Shown here piece after piece: positions 26,721 to 41,275 of a stretch of 64,000 nt of DNA. The stretch spans positions 1 to 64,000 of the forward strand of contig VWZF01006070.1 in the NCBI GenBank assembly GCA_013396755.1, read 5' to 3'. The translations under genes were made by a program, and so were the position numbers. Under the pieces are notes generated by a model, which was not told the origin of the DNA, did not search any database, and saw only the letters and a program-made list of their open reading frames with translations. The DNA is from Sclerurus mexicanus. Lineage: Eukaryota; Chordata; Aves; Passeriformes; Furnariidae. How positions within the stretch are numbered: the first letter of the stretch is position 1; each line of letters starts with the position of its first letter.

Positions 26721-29700
26721 ATACACTAAATAAACAGACACTTTCACACACACACAAAAAGGCCTTTCAGTCCAGGAACTGTGGAGTATTTCATAAGCAT
26801 GGGGTTGAACATTAATCACTGAAGTTCACATCTAATTCAGCAAGCCACTTTTCCCCCATTACTGCCAACATCTTATGGCCAGCTGCTCAGTACCTGTGAG
26901 ACTTGAACAATGCCACCTCCCTTTTTCCTTCCCAGCTGTTTTTCTTGCATGTGAGAAAAAGAAAACAAGAGTAAGATAGACAGATCAGCCAGGTTGGCAG
27001 CTATCTCTGGCAAAACCAATCCAAATCAGTCTCCTTGCATCTGTTTGCCAGGTCCCTTGGGACAATGAATCTCACTTGAAGAAACCTGCCTGAGGACACA
27101 TAGTCCTCACACTGTCACAAGTCCTGGGCCTCCTCAGGCGGACATATGCTTCCCATTCTCCTGCCCCATTACTCTTAATTTAAGAGGCACAAGTCTTGTC
27201 AGGCACAGAAACACCGTACACACCAGTTAGAAGGTAACTGTGCTGATTGCAAACAGTGCATTATATTCAAAAACAAGTCCAGGGGTGCCTTACAAGCAGC
27301 ACTGCTGCAAGAGCTGGGTTTGAAGGGCTGTGCTTAGCAGTAGTGCAGTTCTTGATATAGCATTGTTAGGCACAATTTATGGTTATAATTTAAAAATTAA
27401 AGTAAGACAAAGTGGTGAACTGAAAAGAGCTCAATTAACATGTAGGAGGCCAAACTTCCTGCTGATATAATTTCTCCAACTTCAATGGAACCAGAACATA
27501 AGTGAATATGGCTCATTATTTCCTATTCTTCTGAAGACATACAGATGATACGATCTGTTATACTGTTATCACAGCATGGAAGGAGTTCTGTAAAAGTGAC
27601 CACTAATGCCGAATGCTGTGGAAGATAAATGCTATTTCTTGCTTCTGAACAATGAACAGAGATATTATCTGGTCTCACATAAGCCAATATTCAGTGTAAG
27701 CCCTTATACTATGCCATGGTAACTGCCATACTCTGGCTAAATGCAAAGAAAGACATGGATGGAGACTTCTGAATGAGCAAGTTTAAATGTTCTCTGGCTG
27801 AAGTAAGGAAACATAGGATCTAGTCCAAATCCCACTGCAGATGTGGGTTATCTCACTGCTAGCAATGGATTTTTTTCCCCCTCGGTTCATAAGTTCCCTA
27901 TACCTGCCCTACAAACTACAGATCACAATTAAAGAATAACTGCCTGTGGAATGGGACACCAGAAATTCACAAAAGCACTTTATTCTGTGCTTTTATCTTC
28001 AATCAGCTTTATTTTTTGGCATATGCAAACATTACCATATAGAGCTAATCTGTGAACAAACATTGTATTTAGCCAGGCTTGATGTCCTTCTAGAACTGAG
28101 TCCTTTTCAGCAGTAACAACCCAAGAGATTTCATTAGTCTTGTTCGACTCTAGTCAAACATTTCCACTGAGGAACAGCAACTAATTAACCACATCAAGAT
28201 TAATGAAAAATATAAGAAGCAAAGATACTGCAGTTGTTAAATCTAAAATAGCTCCTGTGCTGCTACTTAAAAAATTATGTATCAAATTTCATTACAGCCT
28301 CATTTGAAGAAATGGTAAGAATTAATACTAAAAGCAAATCTTCATTTCTTAGATAGTCACTAGCAGTTACAAGGCTGAATGCCAGCAGTGTGATACCTTC
28401 CTTTATTTCTATGAAAAATTAAGCACAGTTGCAGTGCTGGACCAGAAACATAAAAGTATGTCTCAAGACATTCCCCAAGAAAACAGGGGAAGATCCTGTG
28501 GGTCAGATTTCACAGGTAGGTCATGTTCTGCCATCTGCTAATAGTACCACAGAGCATTATCAATTGAGACAGTGTGCACAGTTGCCTGGTGAGATACTGG
28601 ATAGCCTGCCTTAGAAGAATTAGCCAGGACACATCAATTTGGTAACCTTACGGTAATGAAATGATAGATGACCAACTGGTGGGAAAGGCCACAGATTCCT
28701 GGATCCATGCAGTATTACCTTCTGAATCAAAGCTGACACTAAGTAAGACAGCGACATCTCTCCTCAGGTGGAACAAGCCTTCAAGGAAGCTCAAGCTCTT
28801 GAAAGAAAAGTATAAATTTAAGCTCAGGAGAAACTCAGCTGCAAAGAAAAGCTTTGTTTTTAAGGAATCTCAACATCTTCTGAAATTGTTCTTCCTACCG
28901 CTTTTTGACAGATGAAGCAGCATCCCCTTCTTGCTAAAACTGGCTTAGGAGAGCAAAGGAGATTTGCTGATGATAAAATGCACCATTGCCCTATGAATAA
29001 CAGCATTTACGTAAATAAGTTGCAATTACTGGCACTCTCCTGTCTTGGAGATGAGTCCAAGGTATATTTCCATGTATACACATGCACAGATTTAAAACAT
29101 TTTTGCCATGGCCAAAGTGCTACTTAAATGTTGCATTTCATGATTGATCTTATCAGCTTCCTAATTCCTCATGCTGCGCTTTTGATGAAAAACTGAAGGC
29201 CAGCCTTTTGTAAATACAACTCCAACTTGTTTAAATCCTAAAGAAGTTAGGCATTGAATTTTGGATCAGGCCACAATTTTGCCATAGGATTTGAGATGCA
29301 GCTATAGATTCAATCACATTTTGCTTGAGTCTTTACACACATCTGGCTTCTGGTGTGGCTGACTATACATCAGTGACAATTCTCTGCTATTCAGTATCCC
29401 AAACAAATGTATCAATATCCCAATGAATTAAGCTGCAATTACTTTTCCCATACCTTTGGAATACGCTACAACCAATACATGAACAGCTTGTTTCCTTGCT
29501 TTATATCTCAGCCCAAATATGTTCACCCTGAAAACCCTATTTGCTCACCATTATGAAGGGGCAATGCCTGACACTAGTTTTCTTGGGAGACAGTTGCCTT
29601 GGCACTTGCAGCCAGATAGAAGTACCACAGACACTGCTGTCATAGAATATTCAAGACTGCTGCCAAGACATTTTTTGTAGCAAGCCCATAAAACTGACCA

Positions 29701-30829
29701 CAATGTTTCTGGCTAAGTAGGTAAGAAAAAAAGAACACTTCCTGCATGAGCTAAAACCAAGAAAGGCTAATTAAATCAACTCTGAAATAATACTGAAACA
29801 ACACAGCAAATGTTCCTCTCTCTCACTTAAATGCAGAAAGTTCAAGCTGGTTGACCTGATTACTGCAGCCCAGGATGACAAAAGAATTGACCCAATGGAA
29901 GAAGAAATCCCTCTGGACACTTACTGGCATGTGGTTCTGAACAAGGGGAAAACGCTGATATGCTATAGGCTCATCAGGATGTCTGTGTGGTAGATGCCAC
30001 ATAACCATGAGTTACATCCTGCTCAAGGCACAAGTGCTCTGAAATCTGTTTATCTTGAAGAGTTTCCTTTAGCAGCTGAGTACTGGGTAACACTGAGGTG
30101 CATCTACATTTAGGGGTGCTGGGACAACCACAAGAAAACCCCCACCACTCAAAGTTGGCCTGAAAGAAGAGAAAGGCCAGATGCAGATGTTTTGATTCTT
30201 TAATGGCAGGCAGAAAGTCAGACTTCTAAAGCTGTTCATGTGCAGCCATGGGAAACACTGAGCTGCGGTAGTGTTAATCAAACAGTTCTCATGGTTCAGC
30301 TGAGCTTTGCCTCTGCTCAGGAGAATGACAGTGAAAATAGCAGTCTACCTATTTTGGAACATATTTTACTCTGAGCTCACTGGGGTCAGTAACAAACCTG
30401 TCCCTTCAGCAAACTTTTTTTGGCTTCTTGTCATCTCCAGCTTAGAGCATAAGGGAGCTTGAATTGTTGCTCTTGGCTCTCAGTTTCCTTCTGATAAACC
30501 AACAGTACAAGAGAGTCACCTGGCATTCCAGAATTCCAGCTGGCCTTGTCATTCTTAGACTCTGAAGGACTAACAGCATTTACTCTTGCTGCTGCCAAAG
30601 CCAGGACAGTGCAGGACCCTATTTTCCAGATTAAAAGTTTAATTTTACAGAAGTTACGTCTGTGGTGCAGAGTATATTATTTTAGGCAACATCACTTATC
30701 TAGGAAGATGTTTCTTTTCTCCCAACAAAGCAGACCCAGAACAACCGTGAGAATGCAATGGCACGCAGAAGGATCAAGTAGACCCTTCCAGCCTTGGAAT
30801 CCAGGAAATATAATTTTTGGCTCTACAGT

Positions 30830-30839
30830 GGGGGGGGGG
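30830..30839. repeat. Homopolymer G10 tract
   Basis: Ten consecutive G followed by a CAACAACAAAAC tract and a short C run. Such runs are prone to length error in sequencing, which matters here because the longest open frame in the window crosses it. Confidence 0.7.
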
Positions 30840-33800
30840 CAGAAAACAACAACAAAACCCCCACAAAATAACACCCCCTCCTTCACTATTTTTTCAGCTA
30901 CACAAGTATACACTGTATTTTTTATCTCTAGCTTGTTCAGGTTTAGGCTCTCTGCCCACATTCATACAAACATGCTGCTTGCAGATCCTGTTGTTTGTAT
31001 ACAGTCTTATGTTACTTTCTTACGGAGGAGAAAAATTACCAACAAACATGCACTCAAGCAGACAGTGCAGTGCATGTGCTTGTTAGCAAGGTATCTTTAT
31101 TACAGCAAAGCAGTTAAATATTGACCATGAAGCTGAGCAAGGGCACAAATGCTTTATCTAAATTACCTTGAGGTTTGAGGAGGTTGCTGAAGATAAAGTA
31201 GTCTACAGGGCTTACAAGAAATCAGCCCACACAGTCATCTGCTGTGGAACTATCAGCAAAACTGTTCCAAGACAGATTGCAGTCTTATGGCCCAGGACTC
31301 ATGTACTATGTAACTGCTCTATCAAAATACACGATGAGATATATCACCAAGGAATGCTGCTAGTGGACTGTTATTTACACAGGAAAAGGGCTGTAGCCAC
31401 CTTACCTTGCTTAATTCTCTAAGATCACTATAAAGAGCACAGGAGTCCACATGGGATCCTGAAGTAACACCACAGCAGAAATTCAGCTTTTCTTATTATG
31501 AAGGGAAATAAACAACAGTGCAGAGATGCCTTCTGGTCCTGTTTGTGCCTCAAGTATATTGTATGAGACTACTGGGTATCCATACCAGGAGATATCCAGG
31601 CACCAAGTGAAAAAGTGAGGCATTGATATATCACCATTCAGTAGAAGACCTAAAAACTAAATAAATTTGACTACATTTTTTCCAAATCTGACCTTTTCCT
31701 ACCTATATCTACACATCCTCTCTGACATACACACTAGGGCCAGACCAACCAGCAGGGAGGAGCAGAGGCAAAGAGCTCTGAGGAGGTTGCATCTCCTACA
31801 AGCATCTCACTTATAATCCATGCAGTCAGCACCACGTTCACACAACAGCCTGATTTGCAGATGTGAGATTTAAAAAGAGGGAGCAGGACAGAGCAGATCT
31901 GCTTTCAATAGGCACACCGAGCTGGGCTGATAGACCCGACCTTTCCCAGCACCTTCTCTGCAGATGAGCACCAGACTGGACTGGATACTGCTCTGCTCCA
32001 ACCCTACAACTCCCATGAAATTATGGGGGAAGCAGAGAGCTCCAGTTACCATGGCATCCTTGACAGCAGCCCTCCAAGTCTTACACTAATGAGTCTGGAG
32101 TCTGATGTTTACATGCTTAGTTTAAAAGTATAATGATTTAGGAGTAGGCAGAATTACATCAGAAAAAGAGAAGCATTTTGCCTCAAGGCTTTCTTTAGAA
32201 ATTACACATATAACTTTTAAATATGCCCACTAGCATTTTAGTGTACCTTTGAGATGTTTCTGCTCTGGTACAGCATCTCAAAAGCACAGGAAGAAGAAAA
32301 TGCAGTTCTTCAACATCTAGACTGCAGGAGGAGAGGGGGAGGTTGGCGTCTCCAAGGAAATGGGGTTCAGAGCCAATGTATAGAATCACATTGTGTTTCA
32401 AATTTTTTAATAAGACTGACAATAAAGGCTCCTAAATCTTCATGCTTTCTGATTGACAAAGTAGGGGTAACCCTGGGCAGAATGAGGACAGCAACAAACA
32501 CGTTTCAAATTAAAGCATGAGCAAGATGCAACCCAAATATCTGCGTGGTAGCATACAGGCAGCATTGCTTGTCAAAGCCTCAGGGAATTCACCAGGCACT
32601 GTTCAAACACTGATGCGCCAGCACTATCCAGAGGTCCCAGAACAAAAGACACACAGTGATCAAAGTCACATTTTCATGCATTTTTTGCTCAGTACCTCTC
32701 ATTATAGTCCTGGCCCAGACAGACAACACAGTCCAAGAAGAAGCAGCTAAAATTGCAGTTACAGCTGATGGTGCTTAAATGTGTAATTGTCACCATTATA
32801 TGGTTTCAACTTTTTAAAAATAAGTTTCCCATAATTATTTCAAGATTCTGGCCTAATTCCAGTGGAGGCTTTAATGGGACTCATTCTGACAAGATATAGG
32901 ATATTGTCCCAATAGAGTCTCATTTGGATATGGGCCACCAGCAATTACCAATGAGCAGAGCTGTGCAAGATTAAAAGCACAGGCAGTATAATTTCTACCC
33001 TGTGTCCCAGGCTCTATGGATTTGTTACTCATCCAGCCTGTCCATCTGGGGAGCAAACAGCATGTACTCCTTGATGAGAAACTCTGGCCAACCGACCAGC
33101 TGTGAAAAAAATAGATTACTCTTGTCATTTTTTTCTCCTAGGTAATTTGCTGGGAGTAAAAAATATAATTTCTTTGAAGGTTTGCAGTTAAAAGTAGATC
33201 CAAGGGATGGGCCTTATTTATATTTAAAGTCCACCACACTTTTATTTGCTAAATGCAATTTTGAAGATATATTGCTGATGAAACAGTTTTCCCTGTCATT
33301 TGGGACACTGGAAAAGTGAATTTCTATTATTCAGAGTACTGCCAAAAACACAATGGCTGTTAAAGGGAAAAGTTCCTTATAAATGCACTACTGCACTCTA
33401 TGAGAGAAAGAAGACATTATTAAAAAGGTATAAGAAAATGAGAGAAAAAAACACAATCATATGTTCCTGCTTCACACAGGAAACTGAACAGACAGATCTT
33501 TTCTTATTCAAGAGGGTTTTGTGCAAAATTCCACGGTTGTTCTGGAATTGTAAGTTCAGAACAAATCAGTGACCTAAAACTGCTATAAAAGGCAGATTGC
33601 AACTGACAGACTAAATGGCATTATAATATGAAAATTATACTTTTCAGCTTAAACTCCATTGTAGTTGCAGGTCTATCAGACAGTGGCTCACACATCATGC
33701 TCTCTAACAGATTCACTGCTTGGGTTTAAGAAGTAGAGGCTTTTGCTACAGATTGTACAATTTTCTGCAGAAAACATTACAAGAGGGTGCAAGAAAAGCC

Positions 33801-36800
33801 ACCTTTCCTCCAACAGAGAGTGAGAAGCCAAGCAGGTCCAGATAGTAGTTTATCTTTTAAATCTATGTAAGTGATTCTGCTCTGTGCTTCTCAGACCTTT
33901 CTCTCTGATAAGCTAAGACTACTTAGATACGAATGTAATACTAGCCTTAAAATTTAACATTTTCCCAACTGATTTTAGGAAGTTATTAGTGATTAGTACA
34001 ACAGCAGGACTTAGCACCTGTGCTAAACTATACCAACCAGTTGTAGATTTAGGCATATCAGTGCAGCAATCACCCTTTCAGGGACACAAGTTCTGGGGGA
34101 GTAAATCATGTCATAGAGACTTGAGAGCAGTGAACATAGTATGACCCCAAACTAAATCATGAGAAGTAAAATCTCTATCATCCTGTCTTTCCCCACCACC
34201 TGCCAGTTCTAAAATTAAAAAAGTAAATCCTATTACTTTATACCCAAAGGAATATAAAAATCACTGAAAAATACTCTGAAATAGAGAAAATACTCTTCTC
34301 CTTTATGATTCCCCCACCATCCCTGTTCCACATGATATAAATACCTTTCCTTTCCGTGCATACTGCACTTTCAATACTTGGTAATAGAAAAAGATGGATC
34401 TCAGTAATTACAAAGAGGGAAAAGTCACAACAGGAGAATCAGTGCTTGCTGTGCGTAATGCAGCAGTTGCTAACCTGACCTGACTGGCAGAGGTCATGCA
34501 GAAGTCTGACTTCAGTGCTGTCTAATGCCTCAGTGTAAGCACCAAACTCCCCCAGATAACGGAGCACTGGTGAGAACACCATCTTCAATGTTAAAAGGAG
34601 AGAGAACAGATGTGTTCCCCCAGTTGCAAAAATTCTCTGCTACCAGCTGAGCTGTCAAAAGGAGATGATTGCAGGGAATCTGCACTACAAGCAACTGTAC
34701 AGACTACTTCCTCCTATGATGTCAAAGACAGAATATCTCAGTGGACAGCATTTACCCAGCACACGCAGCACTAGAACACAGACATGAGCTTTAGCAGAAA
34801 TGACCTCAAGAAATAAAACTGCCTGCCATTCTCATATTCAAAATTTGACCTAAGGAAATAAGACAAACATGCCAAAAAAGCCAAACTTATCTTTCCTCTA
34901 TCATTTGTATATTTCAATTTATCATAAAGGGAAACAAAAATTACTAAATTCTTGGTGGGTTATGAGTAGAGTGAGACAGATGGACCAGTTCACCTTGTAA
35001 GACTTACCCAGTCTTTATTGAATTAAACTTTCAGTACAGATACTGACTAAAAACACCTACTGATGATTTAGCATAAATCAATGGTAAAAATTCTACCATT
35101 TCCAAAGACTTCACCCCAAACACTTGCTACATTCTTCTAGTTTTCTTTGTAAATATATATAAAGCAGCATGGGTGCACCCAGAGATACACATTGAAGTAG
35201 CCAAATTCAACTCTTTGTCTTTCTTTCTTACACAGTAATAAGTAGTCACTTCAGTGGAAGTCAGTCCAAATAACAGTTTATGACAATTTTATTAAAAAAG
35301 ACCATATAGGTCAAAAAAGGGGGGGAGGGTGTTGCACCCTGACACACCAAAATTCACAAGTCTGACCATTTAATTATACAGAAATATACTCCATGATACA
35401 CAGAGAGGGACAAATATTTGAAATATATATGCATAGATGATTTATGTGTGTTTCCTGCCCAGTATTTCAAGTGTATCCTAATCAATGATTTACCATAAAT
35501 AGACAACAAACCATTTCCCATTCATGATATAGGCAGCTGTGGTGAACATTATAAAATACTGACTCAATACACATTTGTTTTCTTTTGACTGCACTGAAAT
35601 CTATCTAGCAGTGAATATCTCCTGCGCAAAGAAGGTCTGACACTGAATTAGGAGCCATTTAAGCCTGAAAAATTAGTCTTTATCAGACCTGTGCACTGAA
35701 CTAAGTTTCACATAATGAAGGCAACACGATTCAACTGTGCAAGGCTATGTTTTAAGTAAAACGGGCAGAAGGCAACTTGCCCAAAACCTACAGTGTTCTA
35801 CTGCTACATGAGACAAAAAGATATTTAGCCAAATATTCTGCTGGCATATGCCCATTGACTTGGAGTCAAGGCAGTCAGAGCAGTACAGAAGCTGCTAACA
35901 ACCATATTCATACACACAGAAATGCATTGACATGAATCTACACACATACCCGAGCTTATTCCTCATGCAGTTACCAGATTAGTCATCTTGTGGGTACAAA
36001 AAGATACATGCTCATATTTTATACAGTACATTTGAAGTTTGAGCTACAAAAAGATTTCTGCATGTAAACGTATGGGTACATTTCCTCTGAGTGGAGAGGT
36101 ATGTCAGGAGAATGTGATTGCACAGCCAGAGCTGTAGCAACCACCCCCGAGATAACCCCAGAGGCAGTTCCATGGCCAGCTGTTCAAGTTCTCAAAGAAT
36201 TCAGGCAGTAAGCCAGAGCCAAGCCCAGATGCTGCTATTGGGAGCTATCCAAAGCTTTACATCTGGATCCCACTTCTGCCAAATGCCCCATCTGCCTGCA
36301 AGGTGATAAATTCCACCTCTCAGAGGACATGTAGCAAGAGAACACAGCAGGGAAAGGGACCACCAAATCGATACAAGAGACAGTTAACACTTGGTTGGAA
36401 TTTAAGAAAGTATTTTCTCAGTATTGTCCTGTTCCTCATTCCTACACCAGCTTTCCACAGAAGGCCCAAAGTACTGCTTTTCCATGGTTTTCAGCTACAG
36501 GAACATCCGATATCCAGGGGACCTGAAGCAACAAGTTGTGTGCCAAGTGTGCAAGGGCAATACAAATGGATTCTGGGTTTTGGTTCTTTTACCCCCAACA
36601 TGCCAAGAGATTGCTCAAGGAAGTTTGAAGAGTGTAAGGATTTAAAAACAGTCATAACATTGAAGTACCAATATACAATTCTGCCCAGAGACAGGACTGT
36701 CCTGGAGAAGGGCTGTAGGTTTTAAAAACAAAGAGGATTAATTACATTCAGGAGACATAATTAGTACTGCTAGAGTAAAAACATATTCCTTTATGCTTAT

Positions 36801-39800
36801 GAACAGCAGGGAGGAAGAGAAAACTGCACAGGAAAACATTCATCTACTAATGGGGCAGCACGTCATATATTTGCAACTGAGGACAGTGTCAGAGCAGTCA
36901 AAGAGGAAGAATTCAGTTCATGAGAAGTCACAAAGGACATTCTGTATCCTAAACTGTAAAGCAGTAAGAGATTAAAAAAACCCACACCGTGGAAGCGGTT
37001 TAATATGCTTAGGGTTTCTATTGCTCCCCTTTTTGGCACCTTTTCTTTCAAAACTAGCAGTAGCTCAAATCCCTGTGAATTTCACAGAACTCTGAGCTCT
37101 TCTCTCACACTGAACTGTAGAAAACTCAGCTTGGGGTGGGACCCTCAGTGAAAAGAACTTCTCTGAAAAAAAAATCCATAGCATTATGTAGCTAAAGCCT
37201 TTGTAACATGACTATTCTTAACAGCACTGGTTTGTACACCGCCCTAGAAAACTGCAATTATTTTTCAATAGGCTAAGCATTTGAGGAAAGCTTACATCCC
37301 ATCCACACTTAAAACAGAATTAAGAGCCAAACTAGAAAACTACAGAGCTGCAGCACAGGCAAAGTTCCGAAGCTCAGTGATAAGGCAAAGAACAGAAGAC
37401 TGTGTGGACAGGCTGCACAGCAAACAGTTCAAGAGGATTTCTAAAGGGGAGGTCATGCTCAGCAAAGCTTTTGTGAGCACAACAATGAAAAGCTGTTGGG
37501 ACTGAAGCTAGAAATACAAGGCACTTGGCTCCAGGAATGCTTTTTAAAGCGCATTAAATAACATTAGTATATAAAGATTAATAAGTATAGCAATGGGACA
37601 ATTCATAGACAGGAAACGAGCTCAATACTACACCTAAGGTCAGTGATTAGCAATAGATGGGTTCGATTTGAAAAGAACAGGGAAAAGTGACTTGTGTTGC
37701 AACCAGGCTTTGTGCAGGACCCAATTAATAAATAGGGCACAACAGCACTGTGAAGGAAGCAACTGAACTTCCTGCCTGTACATTCACAGTTGGCTGAAGC
37801 CTTATCAATCCTGGAAAAACATCACAAAAAACTATATATTTAAAAGAAAAAAGGTAACTTGCAAGCCAGTGACTTATACATAATGATATTTAATATTGCT
37901 ATCACAGAGAACATAATACTACTTAGAGGCCAGTTGTTAACCCTTTGTGCAAGGTACAATGTAAAGACAATAAACATTCCTCCCTGCTCCAAAGGTTTTA
38001 CAATTGTGAGACAAGATAGAAAATACATGACAGTGGGTTTAACATTTCAAGATGATGAAAGCCTAACAGCAAACATGCTAAAGCATCCAAAGTGAAAATG
38101 GTCCTGAGAACAAACAAAAACTGGAAACCAGAGTCCAGCAGTGAGAAGTTATGAAAGCAACCAAGGCTGACAGTAAGCAAGCCAAGGAAACCTCCTCAGA
38201 AGGTCCCACAAAAAGGGTAAAAAAGGCACTAAAAATAGGACTGAGAACAACAAAAGGAAATACATACAGGTAGATATAGGCATGTATACACATAAGCACG
38301 TGTATATTGACATATATAAACAGTTACAGGGGATTAGACTTTCCTGGAGACAGAAGCAGAGCTGTGGGTTAGGACAGTAAAGGGAAACAAGAATACAACT
38401 GGACTTCCAGCACAAAATTGTGGCTTTTACTGCTGTTTTTAACCGTTTAGTGCAGCTAGATTCCCTCAAGTCCTTTTTGGTTTGGGGGACTATTATAGGA
38501 GATTTTTGGTCCTGCTAGGTGCTAGAGTGACCTGCGTTATTTTCCAGTATTGAAAGCCAAAGATTTACATACATCCTAAAGCATCACTAGTAAAAAGCCA
38601 AAATCTTTAACAAGAGGGCAGGTTGCCGAAAAAGCAGAGCTGCTTAGTGGCATGGGTGGAATGCATTTCTGCAAAGGACTGAGCACAATTTTGATTTAAC
38701 AGAAGAGCAATGCTGCATTTCTGTCTATAAGCCAGTGTAAGATTAATGCCTTCTGATGTGAGACTACTGCACACCAGAAAGAACTGACTGACAGAAGCAT
38801 TAACTAATGTTTGTAACATGTAGCCTCGTATCTTTTTAACCAAGGGCTCCTATAAAGCAGTAGGCAACACCACATGTCACTTTAATAAACCTCTAAAAGC
38901 TAAGCTCCAAATCTAGCTGTTTGTGCATACAGGAATACATCTCTGTGCACATGCACATATATGTACACTCTATGAAATGTCTTTTAAGATGAGTGCTTAT
39001 CATTACTGGTACAGAATTGCACAAGCTGAGATTTGTCCCTTTTTAAAGGAAAGTAATAGCATTGTGGAATTAGGTGCTTTCCAAGTTTTAGGGAGATTAT
39101 TTGTGACCCTAAAGATACTCCTCTGAAAACTCCAGGGTTTTTTACATCATATTTTATCAGGACACATTAAGTTAGTACAAAAATCCTGCCTCACTGCCAA
39201 CCAGTAGTCACATCAATTTACAGCAGACTCAAATATGGCTTACAAGGGGGGAATCCAAATTCCATCTTTGACTTGTCCCATACTGCAAAAGTGAAATTGA
39301 GCAATTTTGGGGTTAGAGATGAAAAAAAACAATGTGCTTGTAGATTCAGGCTCAACTACAAACAAAAGCAAAATGTACAAAATTAGTATTCTGAAGCCTG
39401 TGGTGAACTCTACTGAGCTAGAGACTTCTCATTTATCTATTTGTAAAATTTAAGACATGCCCCCAGCTTCAGCAAGACTAAAATCAAAACTATTTCTACT
39501 TTTCCTTATCACTAATGCAGATTAATTCATTAAGAACTAAGCAAAGACCATCAGTCTAGCTTCCAAGTAATCAATAATAAAGTCCTATAGGTTCAGAGTC
39601 ACCCATCTCTATTTTCACTGCGAAACAATTAGCAGCCTGAGTGTTATTAGAGTATATTGGACCAATTCCGATAGAGATGTAATGAATGGAATGAAACTGA
39701 TTTAATTAACACCTCCATATTGAAAGACATACAGAACAGGTCTGGTGAGAAACCTACAAGAAATGTGATCCCCATCTGAATCATCTCTGAAGCTGCTCTG

Positions 39801-41211
39801 TGGAAAAAGACAACTCTGCTCTTCTTAACTAAGTCTTTGTGTTTCAGCCAGATAATTTTAATTTCTCATTTACATCCAGTTGTCATCTTCTTTTGATCAC
39901 ACACGAATAATAAAGCAGGGTTAAAAAAATAAAAATAAAGAAGGATCAACTGAAAGCAATACATTCATTCTTCTTTAACTAAAGCAGCTACCTCATATCT
40001 CCAGGTTCCAGCAGACTACTGAAAGGATTGATAACCAGCCTGCAAATAATTTCTATGCCTGCAAACATGTTAAATACAGGGTGTTTCTCTTCTGTGCAAA
40101 AAAAAAAATCTCTGCATCATCCTGTTTCTCCTTAAGACATTTCTACTGCTGCTTCTATGTTTCACTTAGGCTGGGGAGAAAAAAATTAATAGATCTCTCT
40201 TCATTTTTTCTCTACAGCCACAGTTTAGAAGTGGCAATAGAGCAGATAATGTGTTTGACCTTGTGGGAGTGGTGGGGGCCTCAGAGCACTGTGCTCTTGT
40301 GCTCCCTTCCTTTCTTTGGGACCCTACAAGCAACAGACAGAGGCTTATGAGGAGATGAAAAGATTCCTTTTCAGTTGCTATTGAAATTAACTGATCAGAC
40401 TGTCATCTGTAGGGTCCTGCTCTTCCTTCTCTTGCGTTGTCCCTGCTGTGGGAATGAAACCACAAAGAGAACAAAAGTTCTACTCAATTCAACTAAAAGG
40501 AATCTCTGAAATGGCAAGCTGTTAATGTACATACTAAAGATCATCTCCCATTGTGCTTGTCAACCAGTTTGCCAATCATTTGAGCTAACATTATCTTTTT
40601 TCTTTATCTTAAAGGTCCACAAGTTGCCATGACAAGTCTTGAAAAAAAACCCAGAAACCTTAAATGCTTCTTCAGATAACTGATGACATGTTAAATTTGG
40701 GTCAATAAAGGTGAAATATAAATTCATGTGCATTTCAAGTCAGCAAGTATATTTAGGAAAAGAGCTCTGCAAAACTCAGAAAAACAGCTACAAAAGAACA
40801 GCTAAGAAAGTCTTTGAACCTGGCATCAGGGATAGTTCCATTGTGAGCAATACCTGCGATCCTACATCAGTCAAAGAGAAACCTAAGGACAACACTCTCA
40901 AATATCTCATTCTGATGAGTAAGACCAAAGAAGCAACTTTGTTTTGTGGTGGATGCATTATAAAGTTTTACAAGAGGCAGAGACCAGTTCTCCAGTATGA
41001 AAGAGAAGCAGACCAATGTCAAAAATCAAAACTACCAATGTTGTGCAAGGGTTGTCACCTTCACATGAAGCTCCTAAAAGAACAAGGTCCTGACCCTGTG
41101 TTAGGGTGTGTAGGCAAGAGTCAGCACTTCATCAGCCATCATGGATAAACTGTTTGCATTGAAAGTTTTTGGTTAAGCTCAGCAGTGACTCAAGGAGATC
41201 CTTATGAGGGT

Positions 41212-41275
41212 GGAAAAAAAAGCATGCAGGAAAAGGACAGGAGGGAAGAGAAAGCAAGAGAAAAAGCAGAGAGTT
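41212..41275. repeat. Purine-rich tract
   Basis: About 64 bases that are nearly all A and G on the plus strand. A second, longer but less pure tract is at about 58921-59010. Low-complexity sequence; no function shown. Confidence 0.5.

Noticed and set aside
30546..31124. Longest open frame in the window, 192 codons on the plus strand
   Set aside because: No domain, compositionally arbitrary protein, overlaps long frames on the other strand and another plus frame, and crosses a G10 run where the length is unreliable.
36303..36725. 140-codon plus-strand frame
   Set aside because: No motif or family, and an overlapping alternative frame of similar quality; likely chance.
40711..41148. 145-codon frame with two CxxC pairs, zinc-finger-like at first sight
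   Set aside because: The pairs (CGGC and CKGC) lack the spacing and surrounding residues of any zinc finger class I know, and no homologous family is recognisable.
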